From contig NZ_QPJU01000003.1 of assembly GCF_003337425.1 (NCBI RefSeq), positions 194,990 through 258,989 on the forward strand: a DNA stretch of 64,000 bases, given 5' to 3'. The notes under the pieces were generated by a model. It was not told the DNA's origin, did no database searches, and saw only the letters and a program-made list of their open reading frames with translations. The number at the start of each line of letters is the position of its first letter. Position 1 is the stretch's first letter. This document shows positions 54,740 to 64,000 of this stretch, in pieces. Origin of the DNA: Extensimonas vulgaris. GTDB taxonomy: Bacteria > Pseudomonadota > Gammaproteobacteria > Burkholderiales > Burkholderiaceae_C. The position numbers were made by a program, and so were the translations under genes.

Positions 54740-55717
54740 ATGGCGCACACACGCTTGCTCGCCGACATCGGCGGCACCAACATCCGTCTGGGCTGGCAAG
54801 CCGGGCCCGGCGACGCCTTGCACGACCTGTGGGTGCGGCCGTGCGCGCAGTTTGCCTCGCTCGAAGCCGCGATCCGCGCCTACGTGGCCGAGGCGGGCAT
54901 CGCCATGCCCGAGGAAGCCGCGCTGGGCATCGCCAACCCCGTGACGGGCGACGCGGTGCGCATGACCAACCGCGACTGGAGCTTTTCGCAAAGCGCCTTG
55001 CGTGCGGCGCTGGGGCTGCGGCGGCTCGTCGTGCTCAACGACTTCACGGCGCTCGCGCTCGCCATTCCGCTGCTCACGCCGCAGATGCTGCGCCAGGTCG
55101 GCGGCGGCGCGCCGGTCGCGGGGGCAGCCGTCGGGCTGCTCGGGCCGGGCACGGGTCTGGGCGTGTCGGGGCTGGTGTTTGCGCCGGACGGCATGGATAT
55201 TCCCCTCGCGGGCGAAGGCGGCCATGCCACGCTGGCCGCGCAGACGCCGCTTGAATGGGAGCTGCTATGCATCTTGCAGCGGCGCTACGGCCACGTGTCG
55301 GCCGAGCGCGTGCTCAGTGGCCAGGGGCTGGTCGATCTGTACCACGCGCTGCGCGAGCGCTCGATGTTTGGCGGAACAGAAGTGAGCCAGCCCGAGCATG
55401 TCACGGCACTGGCGTTCGACGCGGGCGACGCGCTGGCCTTGCAGGCGCTCACGCTGTTCAGCGGCTTTCTGGGCACAGTGGCGGGCGACTTGGCACTGAC
55501 GCTGGGCGCGCGCGGCGGCGTGTATCTGGGCGGCGGCATCGTGCCGCGCCTGGGTGCGTGGTTCGACCAATCGAACTTTCGCGCCCGCTTCGAGGCCAAG
55601 GGGCGCTTTCAGGCGTATCTGGCGCCGATTCCATGCTGGGTCATCAACCCCGACGCGGCCCCGGCGCTGTACGGCGCCGCGCGCGCGCTCGATCGGCCGC
55701 AGGACGGTGGAAATTGA
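54740..55717 (+). CDS. glk: Glucokinase
   Basis: 325 residues, similar to E. coli Glk (321). ATP site [14 protein letters not shown], catalytic [27 protein letters not shown] and [19 protein letters not shown]. It phosphorylates free glucose to glucose-6-phosphate in the cytosol. It starts a cluster with zwf, pgi, lactonase, edd and eda. It converges with zwf, with repeats between the stops. Confidence 0.95.
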   Translation: MAHTRLLADIGGTNIRLGWQAGPGDALHDLWVRPCAQFASLEAAIRAYVAEAGIAMPEEAALGIANPVTGDAVRMTNRDWSFSQSALRAALGLRRLVVLNDFTALALAIPLLTPQMLRQVGGGAPVAGAAVGLLGPGTGLGVSGLVFAPDGMDIPLAGEGGHATLAAQTPLEWELLCILQRRYGHVSAERVLSGQGLVDLYHALRERSMFGGTEVSQPEHVTALAFDAGDALALQALTLFSGFLGTVAGDLALTLGARGGVYLGGGIVPRLGAWFDQSNFRARFEAKGRFQAYLAPIPCWVINPDAAPALYGAARALDRPQDGGN

Positions 55718-55771
55718 GGTCTTTTTGGCCGTTAGCCTAGATGCAGGAAGCGTGAGCAGCTATCTTTTTTG
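55716..55771 (+). repeat. AAGCGC-type dispersed intergenic repeat, copy 5 (degenerate)
   Basis: TTTTTGGCCGTTAGCC, ATGCAGGAAGCGTGAGCAGC and TATCTTTTTTGAA follow the family order. It begins at the glk stop codon. Confidence 0.55.
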
Positions 55772-55795
55772 AATAATTGGAATCTGACCCCAATT
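55772..55795 (-). repeat. 24-bp GGGGTCAG palindrome, copy 2 (inverted)
   Basis: Exact reverse complement of 31611-31634. It sits immediately after AAGCGC repeat copy 5, between the converging glk and zwf genes. Both known copies sit beside an AAGCGC repeat. Confidence 0.8.
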
Positions 55796-55857
55796 TCGAG
55801 TTTCCCCTCGCGAGCATCCGCGCAGGGGCGTGGCGCCTCCTCTTGGGCCAGCCGCGC

Positions 55858-57315
55858 TCAAACCTCTTCACTCCAGCAAAACCCGTCGCGCGCGATCATG
55901 GCGCTCGCAGCGCTTGGTCCCCAGGTGCCGGCGGCGTAGGGGCGTGGGCCTGTGGGGTCGCGGCGCCAGTGCTCGAGGATGGGTTCGACCCAGCGCCAGG
56001 CTTCTTCCTGCTCGTCGCTGCGCACGAACAGGTTCAGGCGCCCCGCGATCACGTCGAGCAGCAGGCGCTCGTAGGCGCCCACGCGCTCGGCGCCAAAGCG
56101 CTGGGTGAAGTCGAGGTTCAGGCTCACCGGCGTGAGGATGGTTTCGACGCTCTGGGCTTGCGTGGCGCCCTGCGCGAGCAGGCGCAAGTCGAGGCCGTCC
56201 TGCGGCTGCAGGTGGATCACGAGGCGGTTGGCCGCGTCCGCCGGGGTTTTGAAGATGTGGTGCGGCACGGGGCGAAAGTGCACCATGATCTGCGCGCTGC
56301 GCTCGGCTAGGCGCTTGCCGGTGCGCAGGTAAAAGGGCACGCCGGCCCAGCGCCAGTTCATGATCTCGGTGCGCAGCGCGACGAAGGTTTCGGTGTTGCT
56401 GTCGGGCGCTACGCCTTTTTCTTCGCGGTAGCCGGGCACGGGCTGGCCGTGCACCATGCCTGCGGTGTATTGGCCGCGGATCACGTTCTGGCCGATGCTG
56501 GCTTCGTCCCAGGGCTTGAGCGATTGCAGCACCTTGAGCTTTTCGTCGCGGATGGCGTTGGCGCTGGCGTTGATCGGCGGCTCCATGCCGATCGCGCACA
56601 ACAGTTGCAGCGCGTGGTTCTGGATCATGTCGCGCAGCGCGCCGGTCTGGTCGTAAAAGGCGCCGCGCGTTTCCACGCCCAGGTCTTCGGCGATGGTGAT
56701 CTCGATGTTCGCGATGGTTTCGCGCCGCCACAGCGGCTCGAACAAGGCGTTGCCAAAGCGCATCGCAAACAGGTTTTGCACCGAGGGCTTGCCCAGGTAG
56801 TGGTCGATGCGAAAGACCTGCTCCTCGCGCAGCACGCGGCGCAGGGTGGCGTTGATGGCCTGGTTCGAGGCCAGATCGTGCCCCAGCGGTTTTTCGAGCA
56901 CCACGCGCGTCGCCGGGCCGTTGAGCCCCGCGGCGGCGATCTGCTCGCACACGGTGGTGAAGAGGCTGGGCGCGGTCGCCAGGTACATCACCACGGTGTC
57001 GGCCTGGCGTGCTTGCAGCAGCGCGGCGAGCTGCGCGTAGTCCTGCGGCTGCGACAAGTCCATGCGCAGGTAGTGCAGCAGCTGCGCGAAGCGCGCGAAT
57101 TCGTCGGGCGTGGGGCGTTTGGCGAGCTCGACCTTGTCGAAGCGCTCGTACATCAGGCGGCGGTATTGCTCGTCGCTGAGCGTGTCGCGCGCCACGGCGA
57201 TGATGCGCCCGCCTGCGGGCAGCGTGCCGTGGCGAAAGGCCTGGAACAAGGCTGGCATGAGCTTGCGCCAGGCCAGATCGCCCGTGCCGCCGAACAAGAC
57301 GAGGTCGAATCCCAT
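55858..57315 (-). CDS. zwf: Glucose-6-phosphate dehydrogenase
   Basis: 485 residues from ATG 57315 with AGGAG upstream. NADP site LFGGTGDLAWRKLMPALF, active-site motif RIDHYLGKPSVQNLFAMRF, and VPFYLRTGKRLAERSAQI. It oxidises glucose-6-phosphate to 6-phosphogluconolactone, feeding the Entner-Doudoroff enzymes edd/eda encoded nearby. It is divergent from pgi across 170 bp, a space that could hold shared control. A GTAATTAC palindrome lies at about 57420-57427. Confidence 0.97.
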   Translation of the reverse strand: MGFDLVLFGGTGDLAWRKLMPALFQAFRHGTLPAGGRIIAVARDTLSDEQYRRLMYERFDKVELAKRPTPDEFARFAQLLHYLRMDLSQPQDYAQLAALLQARQADTVVMYLATAPSLFTTVCEQIAAAGLNGPATRVVLEKPLGHDLASNQAINATLRRVLREEQVFRIDHYLGKPSVQNLFAMRFGNALFEPLWRRETIANIEITIAEDLGVETRGAFYDQTGALRDMIQNHALQLLCAIGMEPPINASANAIRDEKLKVLQSLKPWDEASIGQNVIRGQYTAGMVHGQPVPGYREEKGVAPDSNTETFVALRTEIMNWRWAGVPFYLRTGKRLAERSAQIMVHFRPVPHHIFKTPADAANRLVIHLQPQDGLDLRLLAQGATQAQSVETILTPVSLNLDFTQRFGAERVGAYERLLLDVIAGRLNLFVRSDEQEEAWRWVEPILEHWRRDPTGPRPYAAGTWGPSAASAMIARDGFCWSEEV

Positions 57316-57485
57316 GGGTGGCTCCTGTGCGTGCGGCCATCCGTCACGAAAGGCCCTGCGGCGCAGTGTACCCTTGCCATGTGGCACGCACCTGTAGCGC
57401 CAAGCGATGTCCTTACACGCCGTAATTACTCGCAAAACAGGAGCTGCTTGCGACCTATCCATAAGCCTTGGAGTGCTTTTTGACC

Positions 57486-59078
57486 ATGAACCCCACGAGC
57501 TCCCTGCCGCCCTTGCTGCCCTGCGACCAGGCGCCCGAGTGGCCGCGCCTGCAGGCTTTGTTTGCCGCGCAGGGGCGCGCCTTCGACCTGCGCCGCGCCT
57601 TTGCCGAAGACGCCGGGCGCTTTGCGCACTTCAGCCAGGAGGCGCCGCACCTGTTCGCCGACCTGTCGAAAAACCTCTGGAGCCGCGAGGCCGAGGCGCT
57701 GCTGCTCGCGCTCGCGCAATCGTGCCGGCTCGCCGAGCGGCGCGACGCAATGTTTGCCGGCGTGCCCATCAACACCACCGAGGGCCGCGCCGTGCTGCAC
57801 ACCTTGCTGCGCCGCCCCAAGGGGCTGGCGCTGCCGGGCGACTTGCCGCAGGTGGCGCACGAGCTCGCGCAGGTGCACGCCACGCTCGACGCGATGCTGG
57901 CCTACGCCGAGGCGCAGCGCGCCGACGCGGCCATCACCGACGTGGTGAACATCGGCATCGGCGGCTCCGACCTCGGCCCGCAGATGGCCGTGCTCGCGCT
58001 CGAGGCGCAGCACATCGCGGGCAAGCGCTTTCATTTCATCTCGAACGTCGATGGGCACGAGCTGCATACCACGCTGCAAACGTTGTGCCCCGAGCGCACG
58101 CTGTTTCTGATCGCCTCCAAGACCTTCACGACCGTCGAGACCATGACCAACGCGCATTCGGCGCTGGCCTGGTTTGCCGCGCAGGGCGGGCGCGAGGTGG
58201 CGCGCCACTTTGCGGCGCTCACCACCAACGTAGCAGCGGCGCGCGCGCTGGGCATCACCACCACCTTCGGCTTTTGGGACTGGGTGGGCGGGCGCTATTC
58301 CCTGTGGTCGGCCATTGGCTTGTCGCTTGCGATCGCCATAGGCGCCGAGGGCTTTCGCGCGCTGCTCGCGGGCGCGCACGCGATGGACGAGCACTTTCGC
58401 TCTGCGCCTTTTGCCGCCAACCTGCCCGTGCGCCTGGGGTTGCTCGACCTCTGGTATCGCAATTTCTACGGCTTCACGAGCCGCTGCATCGCGCCCTACC
58501 ACGCGGGCCTGCGGCGCCTGCCCGCGTATTTGCAGCAGCTCGAAATGGAGAGCAACGGCAAGCGCGTGGGGCTCGACGGCAAGCCGCTTGCGCTCGCCAC
58601 CGCGCCCGTGCTCTGGGGCGAGCCTGGCACCAACGGGCAGCACGCGTTTTTCCAGATGTTGCACCAGGGCAGCGACGTGGTGCCGCTCGAATTCATCGCC
58701 GTGCGCACGCCCACGCACCCGCTGCCGGGCCACCACGAAAAGCTGCTCGCCAACGCCCTGGCGCAGGCGCAGGCGCTGATGCAAGGCAAGGTGGTGGGCG
58801 ACGGGCACCGCGACTTTCCGGGCAATCGGCCGAGCACCTTCATCGTGCTCGACGCGCTCACGCCCGCCGCGCTCGGCGCCTTGCTCGCGCTGCAGGAGCA
58901 CCGCGTGTTCGTGAGCGGGAGCCTCTGGGGCATCAATAGCTTCGACCAGTGGGGTGTGGAGCTGGGCAAAGTGCTTGCGCGCGACCTGGAGCCGCGCCTG
59001 GCGAGCGGCGACGCGACAGGGCTCGATGCCTCGACGGCGGGGCTATTGCAGCGCCTGCGCCGCCCCGGCCGAGCCTGA
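57486..59078 (+). CDS. pgi: Glucose-6-phosphate isomerase
   Basis: 530 residues from ATG 57486 with GGAG upstream; the TTG frame from 57468 adds six residues. Active-site motifs DVVNIGIGGSDLGPQMAVLAL, ASKTFTTVETMTNA, WGEPGTNGQHAFFQMLHQG and the terminal GINSFDQWGVELGK. It interconverts glucose-6-phosphate and fructose-6-phosphate. Its 3' end overlaps the convergent lactonase gene by 36 bp. Confidence 0.97.
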   Translation: MNPTSSLPPLLPCDQAPEWPRLQALFAAQGRAFDLRRAFAEDAGRFAHFSQEAPHLFADLSKNLWSREAEALLLALAQSCRLAERRDAMFAGVPINTTEGRAVLHTLLRRPKGLALPGDLPQVAHELAQVHATLDAMLAYAEAQRADAAITDVVNIGIGGSDLGPQMAVLALEAQHIAGKRFHFISNVDGHELHTTLQTLCPERTLFLIASKTFTTVETMTNAHSALAWFAAQGGREVARHFAALTTNVAAARALGITTTFGFWDWVGGRYSLWSAIGLSLAIAIGAEGFRALLAGAHAMDEHFRSAPFAANLPVRLGLLDLWYRNFYGFTSRCIAPYHAGLRRLPAYLQQLEMESNGKRVGLDGKPLALATAPVLWGEPGTNGQHAFFQMLHQGSDVVPLEFIAVRTPTHPLPGHHEKLLANALAQAQALMQGKVVGDGHRDFPGNRPSTFIVLDALTPAALGALLALQEHRVFVSGSLWGINSFDQWGVELGKVLARDLEPRLASGDATGLDASTAGLLQRLRRPGRA

Positions 59079-59984
59079 GCCTGCGCGAAAGAAATTCACC
59101 GGCAGTCCCGGCACGCTCACGCGCAGGCGCAGCAGCGCGCCCGCGGGCACGGCGGCGGTGCATTCCTCGGGCGGGCGCCCGCGCCGCGCCGAGGTCACGT
59201 AGAGCGTGCGCAGGTCTTCGTCGCCAAAGCACACCATGGTCGGGCATTGCACGGGCGTCGTCAGGCGCTGCAGCACCTCGCCCGCGGGGGAGAGCTGCAG
59301 CACGCACGCGCCTTCGAACATCGCCACCCAATAGTCGCCCTGCACATCGACGCTCGCGCCGTCGGGCCGCCCGCCGTAGGGCTGGCCGTCTTGCGGCGGC
59401 GCAAACTGCACCCAGGGCGTGCGTGCGCCCAGGCTGCCGCTCGCGGCATCGAAGGCAAAGCGGTCTATGCGGTGCGCGGGTGTGTTGGCCCAGTAGAGCC
59501 AGCGCTCGTCGGGGCTGAAGGCCAGGCCGTTGGCGGTGTAGTTGTCGCCCGCCATGCGCTGCAGGCTGCACGGCGCGCTGCGGCAGTCCAGGCGCCACAG
59601 CGCCGCGTCGGGCTGGGTGCGCGGGCTGACCACCGAGCCGGCCCAAAAACGCCCCGCGCGGTCGCAGCGCCCGTCGTTGAGGCGCAGCCGCTGCGGGTCG
59701 TGCGACGCGGGCGGCAGCTGGGCGATGCAGGTGATGGCGCCGGTCTGCACATCGAGCGCGTAAAAGCCATCGCGCAAGCCCAGCGCCACGCCGCCGCCCT
59801 GCATGGGCGCGCAGCAGCCGGGCTCGGACGGCGTGCTCCAGCGCCAATGGCGTCCCGTCTGCGGCTCCCAGGCATGCACGGCAAAACCGTGGATGTCGCA
59901 CCAGTACAGGCGTTTTTCCGTCGGGTGCCAGAACGGGGATTCGCCGAGTTCGCAAGGGGGCAGGGGCAGGGCGGTGAAGGGCAT
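59043..59984 (-). CDS. SMP-30/gluconolactonase family lactonase
   Basis: 313 residues from ATG 59984 ([21 protein letters not shown]). SMP-30 beta-propeller marks: LGESPFWHP with its metal glutamate, [38 protein letters not shown] and [19 protein letters not shown] with its metal aspartate. Such enzymes hydrolyse sugar lactones. In this cluster it stands where a 6-phosphogluconolactonase would be needed between Zwf and Edd, but the family usually acts on unphosphorylated lactones. It overlaps the pgi end by 36 bp and is divergent from edd. Confidence 0.88.
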   Translation of the reverse strand: MPFTALPLPPCELGESPFWHPTEKRLYWCDIHGFAVHAWEPQTGRHWRWSTPSEPGCCAPMQGGGVALGLRDGFYALDVQTGAITCIAQLPPASHDPQRLRLNDGRCDRAGRFWAGSVVSPRTQPDAALWRLDCRSAPCSLQRMAGDNYTANGLAFSPDERWLYWANTPAHRIDRFAFDAASGSLGARTPWVQFAPPQDGQPYGGRPDGASVDVQGDYWVAMFEGACVLQLSPAGEVLQRLTTPVQCPTMVCFGDEDLRTLYVTSARRGRPPEECTAAVPAGALLRLRVSVPGLPVNFFRAGSGSAGAAQALQ

Positions 59985-60154
59985 GGAGGAACGTGGGGCG
60001 CATGATGGATGCACGCATTGTGCGCGCGTGGGCGTTGGCTTTTGCTGGGGGCGCCGCAGGCGGTGCCTCACCCGTGCTCATAAAAACCCGCGGTTTGCAC
60101 CGCCAGGGGGCGCGCGCTACATTCCTCGTCTGCTTTTTCGTCCAGGAGGCAGTC

Positions 60155-61911
<1,757 letters not shown>

Positions 61912-61921
<10 letters not shown>

Positions 61922-62559
61922 ACCCGCAACTCTTGCGCCCCATCGATCTGGCGTCTTACGGGCCGGTGATTCCGGTGATCGTGCTCGAGCGCGTGGAGGA
62001 CGCGCTGCCGCTGGCGCGCGCCTTGTACGCGGGCGGCGTGCAGGTGCTCGAAGTCACGCTGCGCACGCCGGCGGCTTTGCCCGCGATCGCGCAGATCGCG
62101 CGTGAACTGCCCGAGGTCATCGTGGGCGCGGGCACGGTCTTGAATGCCGCCGACGCGGGCCGCGCGCGCGAGGCCGGCGCGCGCTTCGTCGTGAGCCCCG
62201 GCTACCACCGCGAGCTCGCCCAAGCCTGCCGCGCGCTCGGCCTGCCGCTGCTGCCGGGCGTGGCCACGGCAAGCGAGGTCATGGCGGCGCTCGCCGACGG
62301 CTTCACCTTTCTCAAGCTGTTTCCGGCAGACGCCATCGGCGGGCTGGGTTTGCTCAAAGCCTGGCGCAGCCCTTTCCAGCACGTGTACTTTTGCCCTACG
62401 GGTGGCATCACCAGCGCCACCGCGCCGCAGTACCTTGCACTGCCCAACGTGCGCTGCGTCGGCGGCTCGTGGCTCGCGCCCGCGCCGTCGATCCAGGCGG
62501 GCGACTGGGTGCGCATCACGCAGCTCGCGCGCGAAGCGCAGGCCTTGCGCCCCGCGTGA
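61912..62559 (+). CDS. eda: KDPG/KHG aldolase
   Basis: 215 residues from ATG 61912, seven bases after AAGGAG. The ATG six bases earlier is too close to that site. Schiff-base lysine K135 in [11 protein letters not shown], catalytic Glu47 in [11 protein letters not shown], and the phosphate site CPTGGIT. It splits KDPG into pyruvate and glyceraldehyde-3-phosphate. It overlaps the edd end. Confidence 0.97.
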
Positions 62560-62583
62560 GGGCGCTCACATCGAGGCCAATTT

Positions 62584-62642
62584 CGGATACAAAATCGGCC
62601 TCAAAGGCACATGCAGTAAGCGCTTGATGCTCACTTTTGAGG
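62584..62642 (+). repeat. AAGCGC-type dispersed intergenic repeat, copy 6
   Basis: ATACAAAATCGGCCTC, ATGCAGTAAGCGCTTGATGC and TCACTTTTGAGG. It lies in the gap between the convergent ends of eda and the acyl-CoA synthetase. Confidence 0.55.
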
Positions 62643-62677
62643 AGTAATGCCGATGGGCCGTACTTGCATGCCGGGCA

Positions 62678-64000
62678 TCAGGTCACTTCCTCGGCGCGCA
62701 GCGCGGCTTTTTGGATCTTGCCTGCCGGTGTCAGCGGCAGTTGTTCGCGGAACACGATCTGGCGCGGCACCTTGTAGTCGGCCAGGTGTTCGCGGCAAAA
62801 GGCTTGCAAGGACTGCTCGGTCAGTGTGCTGCCGGGTTTGCGCACGACGTAATAGCGCCCGACTTCGCCCAGCACCGGGTCCGGCACGCCGATGCCGGCG
62901 ACCATGAGCACCTCGGGGTGCGAGGCGATCACGCTCTCGATCTCGGCCGGATAGACGTTGAAGCCGCCCTGGATATACATGTCCTTTTGCCGGCCCATGA
63001 GGTGGATCAGACCCGCCTCGTCCACGAAGCCCAGATCGCCCGTGTGCAGCCAGCCCTCAGCGTCGAAGGCGCCCGCGTCGCGCTGGCTGCCAACATAGGC
63101 GCGGATCACGCCCAGGCCGCGGAACCAGAGTTCGCCGACTTCGCCCGTGGGCAGGTCTTTGCCCTCGGGCGAGACGACGCGCACCTGCGCGCCGGCCAGC
63201 GGCTTGCCTATGGTTTCGAGCAGCGCCTGCTGGCTCGCGCCCCACGGCGTCATGACGATCGCGCCCGAGGATTCCGAGAGACCGTAAAGGTTCATGATCG
63301 CCACCTCCGGAAAGGCCGCCTGCAGGCGCGTGAGCAGCGTGGCATCGACGTTCGAGCCGCCGACGATCAGCAGGCGCAGGCGCGAGAAGTCGCCGCGCGC
63401 GAGTTGCGGGTGCATGAGCAGCAGGGTGAGCATGGTCGGCACGCCGGTCAGCAGCGTCGGCGGGTGTTTGCGCGTCATCTCCAGCAACCTGTCGGTATTG
63501 AACTCGGGCATGAGCTCGCAGGTGCCACCCGCTAGCAGCATGGAGAGCACGCCGCAGGTGATTCCGCCCACGTGGTTCAAGGGCAAGGCCAGTTGCACAA
63601 GATCGTCCGCGGTGAGCTTGGTGTGCGCGTCTTGCGCCCGCGCCGACGCCAGCTGCGAGCGGTGCGTGATGCCCGCCGCCTTGGGACGCCCCGTGGTGCC
63701 CGAGGTGTAGATCACGAGCAGCAAGTCGTCCGGCTGCGGGCTGCACTCCGGCGGCAAGGCTGCGGTGTCGTCACCACCCGGGGCGAGCAGGGTGTGAAAG
63801 GCGATGCCCGGCCCGTCCGGCAAATTTGCGGCGGGCGCATCATCGACGAACAGCAGGTGCTGCAAGGCGGGAAAGCGCGCCTGCGCCTGCGTGAGAAACT
63901 GCACGTAGTCGAAGCCCGCATAACTGCGTGGCGCGAGCACGGCCTTGATCTGGCTGTCGGCGAACATGAAGTCCAGCTCCACATCACGGTAGCGCACGTT
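62678..64000 (-). CDS. AMP-dependent acyl-CoA synthetase, N-terminus outside window
   Basis: 440 residues are visible, open at the right window edge (NVRYRDVELDFMFADSQIKAVL). In this family about 75 residues normally precede this segment. P-loop IYTSGTTGRPKAAGITH, MNLYGLSESSGAIVMTP, WLHTGDLGFVDEAG, RQKDMYIQGGFNVYPAEIE and the C-terminal LTPAGKIQKAAL lysine are intact. Fatty-acid or aromatic-acid CoA ligase; substrate not evident. It differs clearly from the ligase at 8617. Confidence 0.9.
   Translation of the reverse strand, partial: NVRYRDVELDFMFADSQIKAVLAPRSYAGFDYVQFLTQAQARFPALQHLLFVDDAPAANLPDGPGIAFHTLLAPGGDDTAALPPECSPQPDDLLLVIYTSGTTGRPKAAGITHRSQLASARAQDAHTKLTADDLVQLALPLNHVGGITCGVLSMLLAGGTCELMPEFNTDRLLEMTRKHPPTLLTGVPTMLTLLLMHPQLARGDFSRLRLLIVGGSNVDATLLTRLQAAFPEVAIMNLYGLSESSGAIVMTPWGASQQALLETIGKPLAGAQVRVVSPEGKDLPTGEVGELWFRGLGVIRAYVGSQRDAGAFDAEGWLHTGDLGFVDEAGLIHLMGRQKDMYIQGGFNVYPAEIESVIASHPEVLMVAGIGVPDPVLGEVGRYYVVRKPGSTLTEQSLQAFCREHLADYKVPRQIVFREQLPLTPAGKIQKAALRAEEVT

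Noticed and set aside
57316-57485. HexR-type operator between zwf and pgi
   Set aside because: Only a short GTAATTAC palindrome is present. It lacks the full TGTAATTAAATTACA-like pattern, so I do not call it.

Overview
This is a high-GC betaproteobacterial chromosome segment, most likely from Burkholderiales and perhaps Comamonadaceae. The signs are the protein families and gene order: a spc/alpha ribosomal block that starts at rplN, etfBA beside acyl-CoA enzymes, and an Entner-Doudoroff cluster. Short AAGCGC-type intergenic repeats of a kind I associate with Acidovorax relatives also recur. Genus assignment is inference. Almost everything is ordinary chromosomal housekeeping and metabolism. 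There is no prophage, CRISPR array, rRNA operon or complete insertion sequence.

Layout. 1-1.1 kb: a 600-bp tandem duplication of a Uma2-family (DUF820) nuclease-like gene. 1.2-8.6 kb: pyrC, an OprB-type porin, the Mg2+ P-type ATPase mgtA with an MgtC-family gene, and htpX. 8.6-12 kb: an acyl-CoA synthetase and a COG2509-type FAD enzyme. 12.3-21.5 kb: rplN-rplX-rplE-rpsN-rpsH-rplF-rplR-rpsE-rpmD-rplO-secY-rpmJ-rpsM-rpsK-rpsD-rpoA-rplQ, then an initiator tRNA-fMet with its own promoter and terminator. 21.7-27.8 kb (minus strand): CoA-transferase, acyl-CoA dehydrogenase and a fused indolepyruvate:ferredoxin oxidoreductase. 28.2-33.8 kb (minus strand): MoxR ATPase, DUF58 protein, transglutaminase-like membrane protein and lytic transglycosylase MltB. 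33.8-37 kb: HDAC-family deacetylase, enoyl-CoA hydratase and MscS channel. 37.2-42 kb: etfB-etfA, a large acyl-CoA dehydrogenase and a nitronate monooxygenase. 42-45.5 kb: PAP2 phosphatase, acyltransferase-3, rnk and a radical SAM protein with a near-perfect LexA box at its start codon. 45.5-54.5 kb (minus strand): a complete arnBCADTEF-ugd operon for L-Ara4N modification of lipid A. 54.7-62.6 kb: glk, zwf, pgi, an SMP-30 lactonase, edd and eda, which together take glucose to pyruvate and glyceraldehyde-3-phosphate. 62.7-64 kb: the C-terminal part of another acyl-CoA synthetase.

Beyond genes, the window is rich in small intergenic structures. It holds two copies of a 169-bp long-palindrome element and one 166-bp palindrome of unrelated sequence, all bordered by CTAG or near-CTAG. 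Six copies of an AAGCGC repeat and two inverted copies of a 24-bp GGGGTCAG palindrome are dispersed between genes. There are also tandem repeats at 10.2 kb and 29.3 kb. The most testable observations are the SOS box on the radical SAM gene, the CTAG-bordered palindromes flanking the ribosomal block, and the SMP-30 lactonase standing where a 6-phosphogluconolactonase would be expected.
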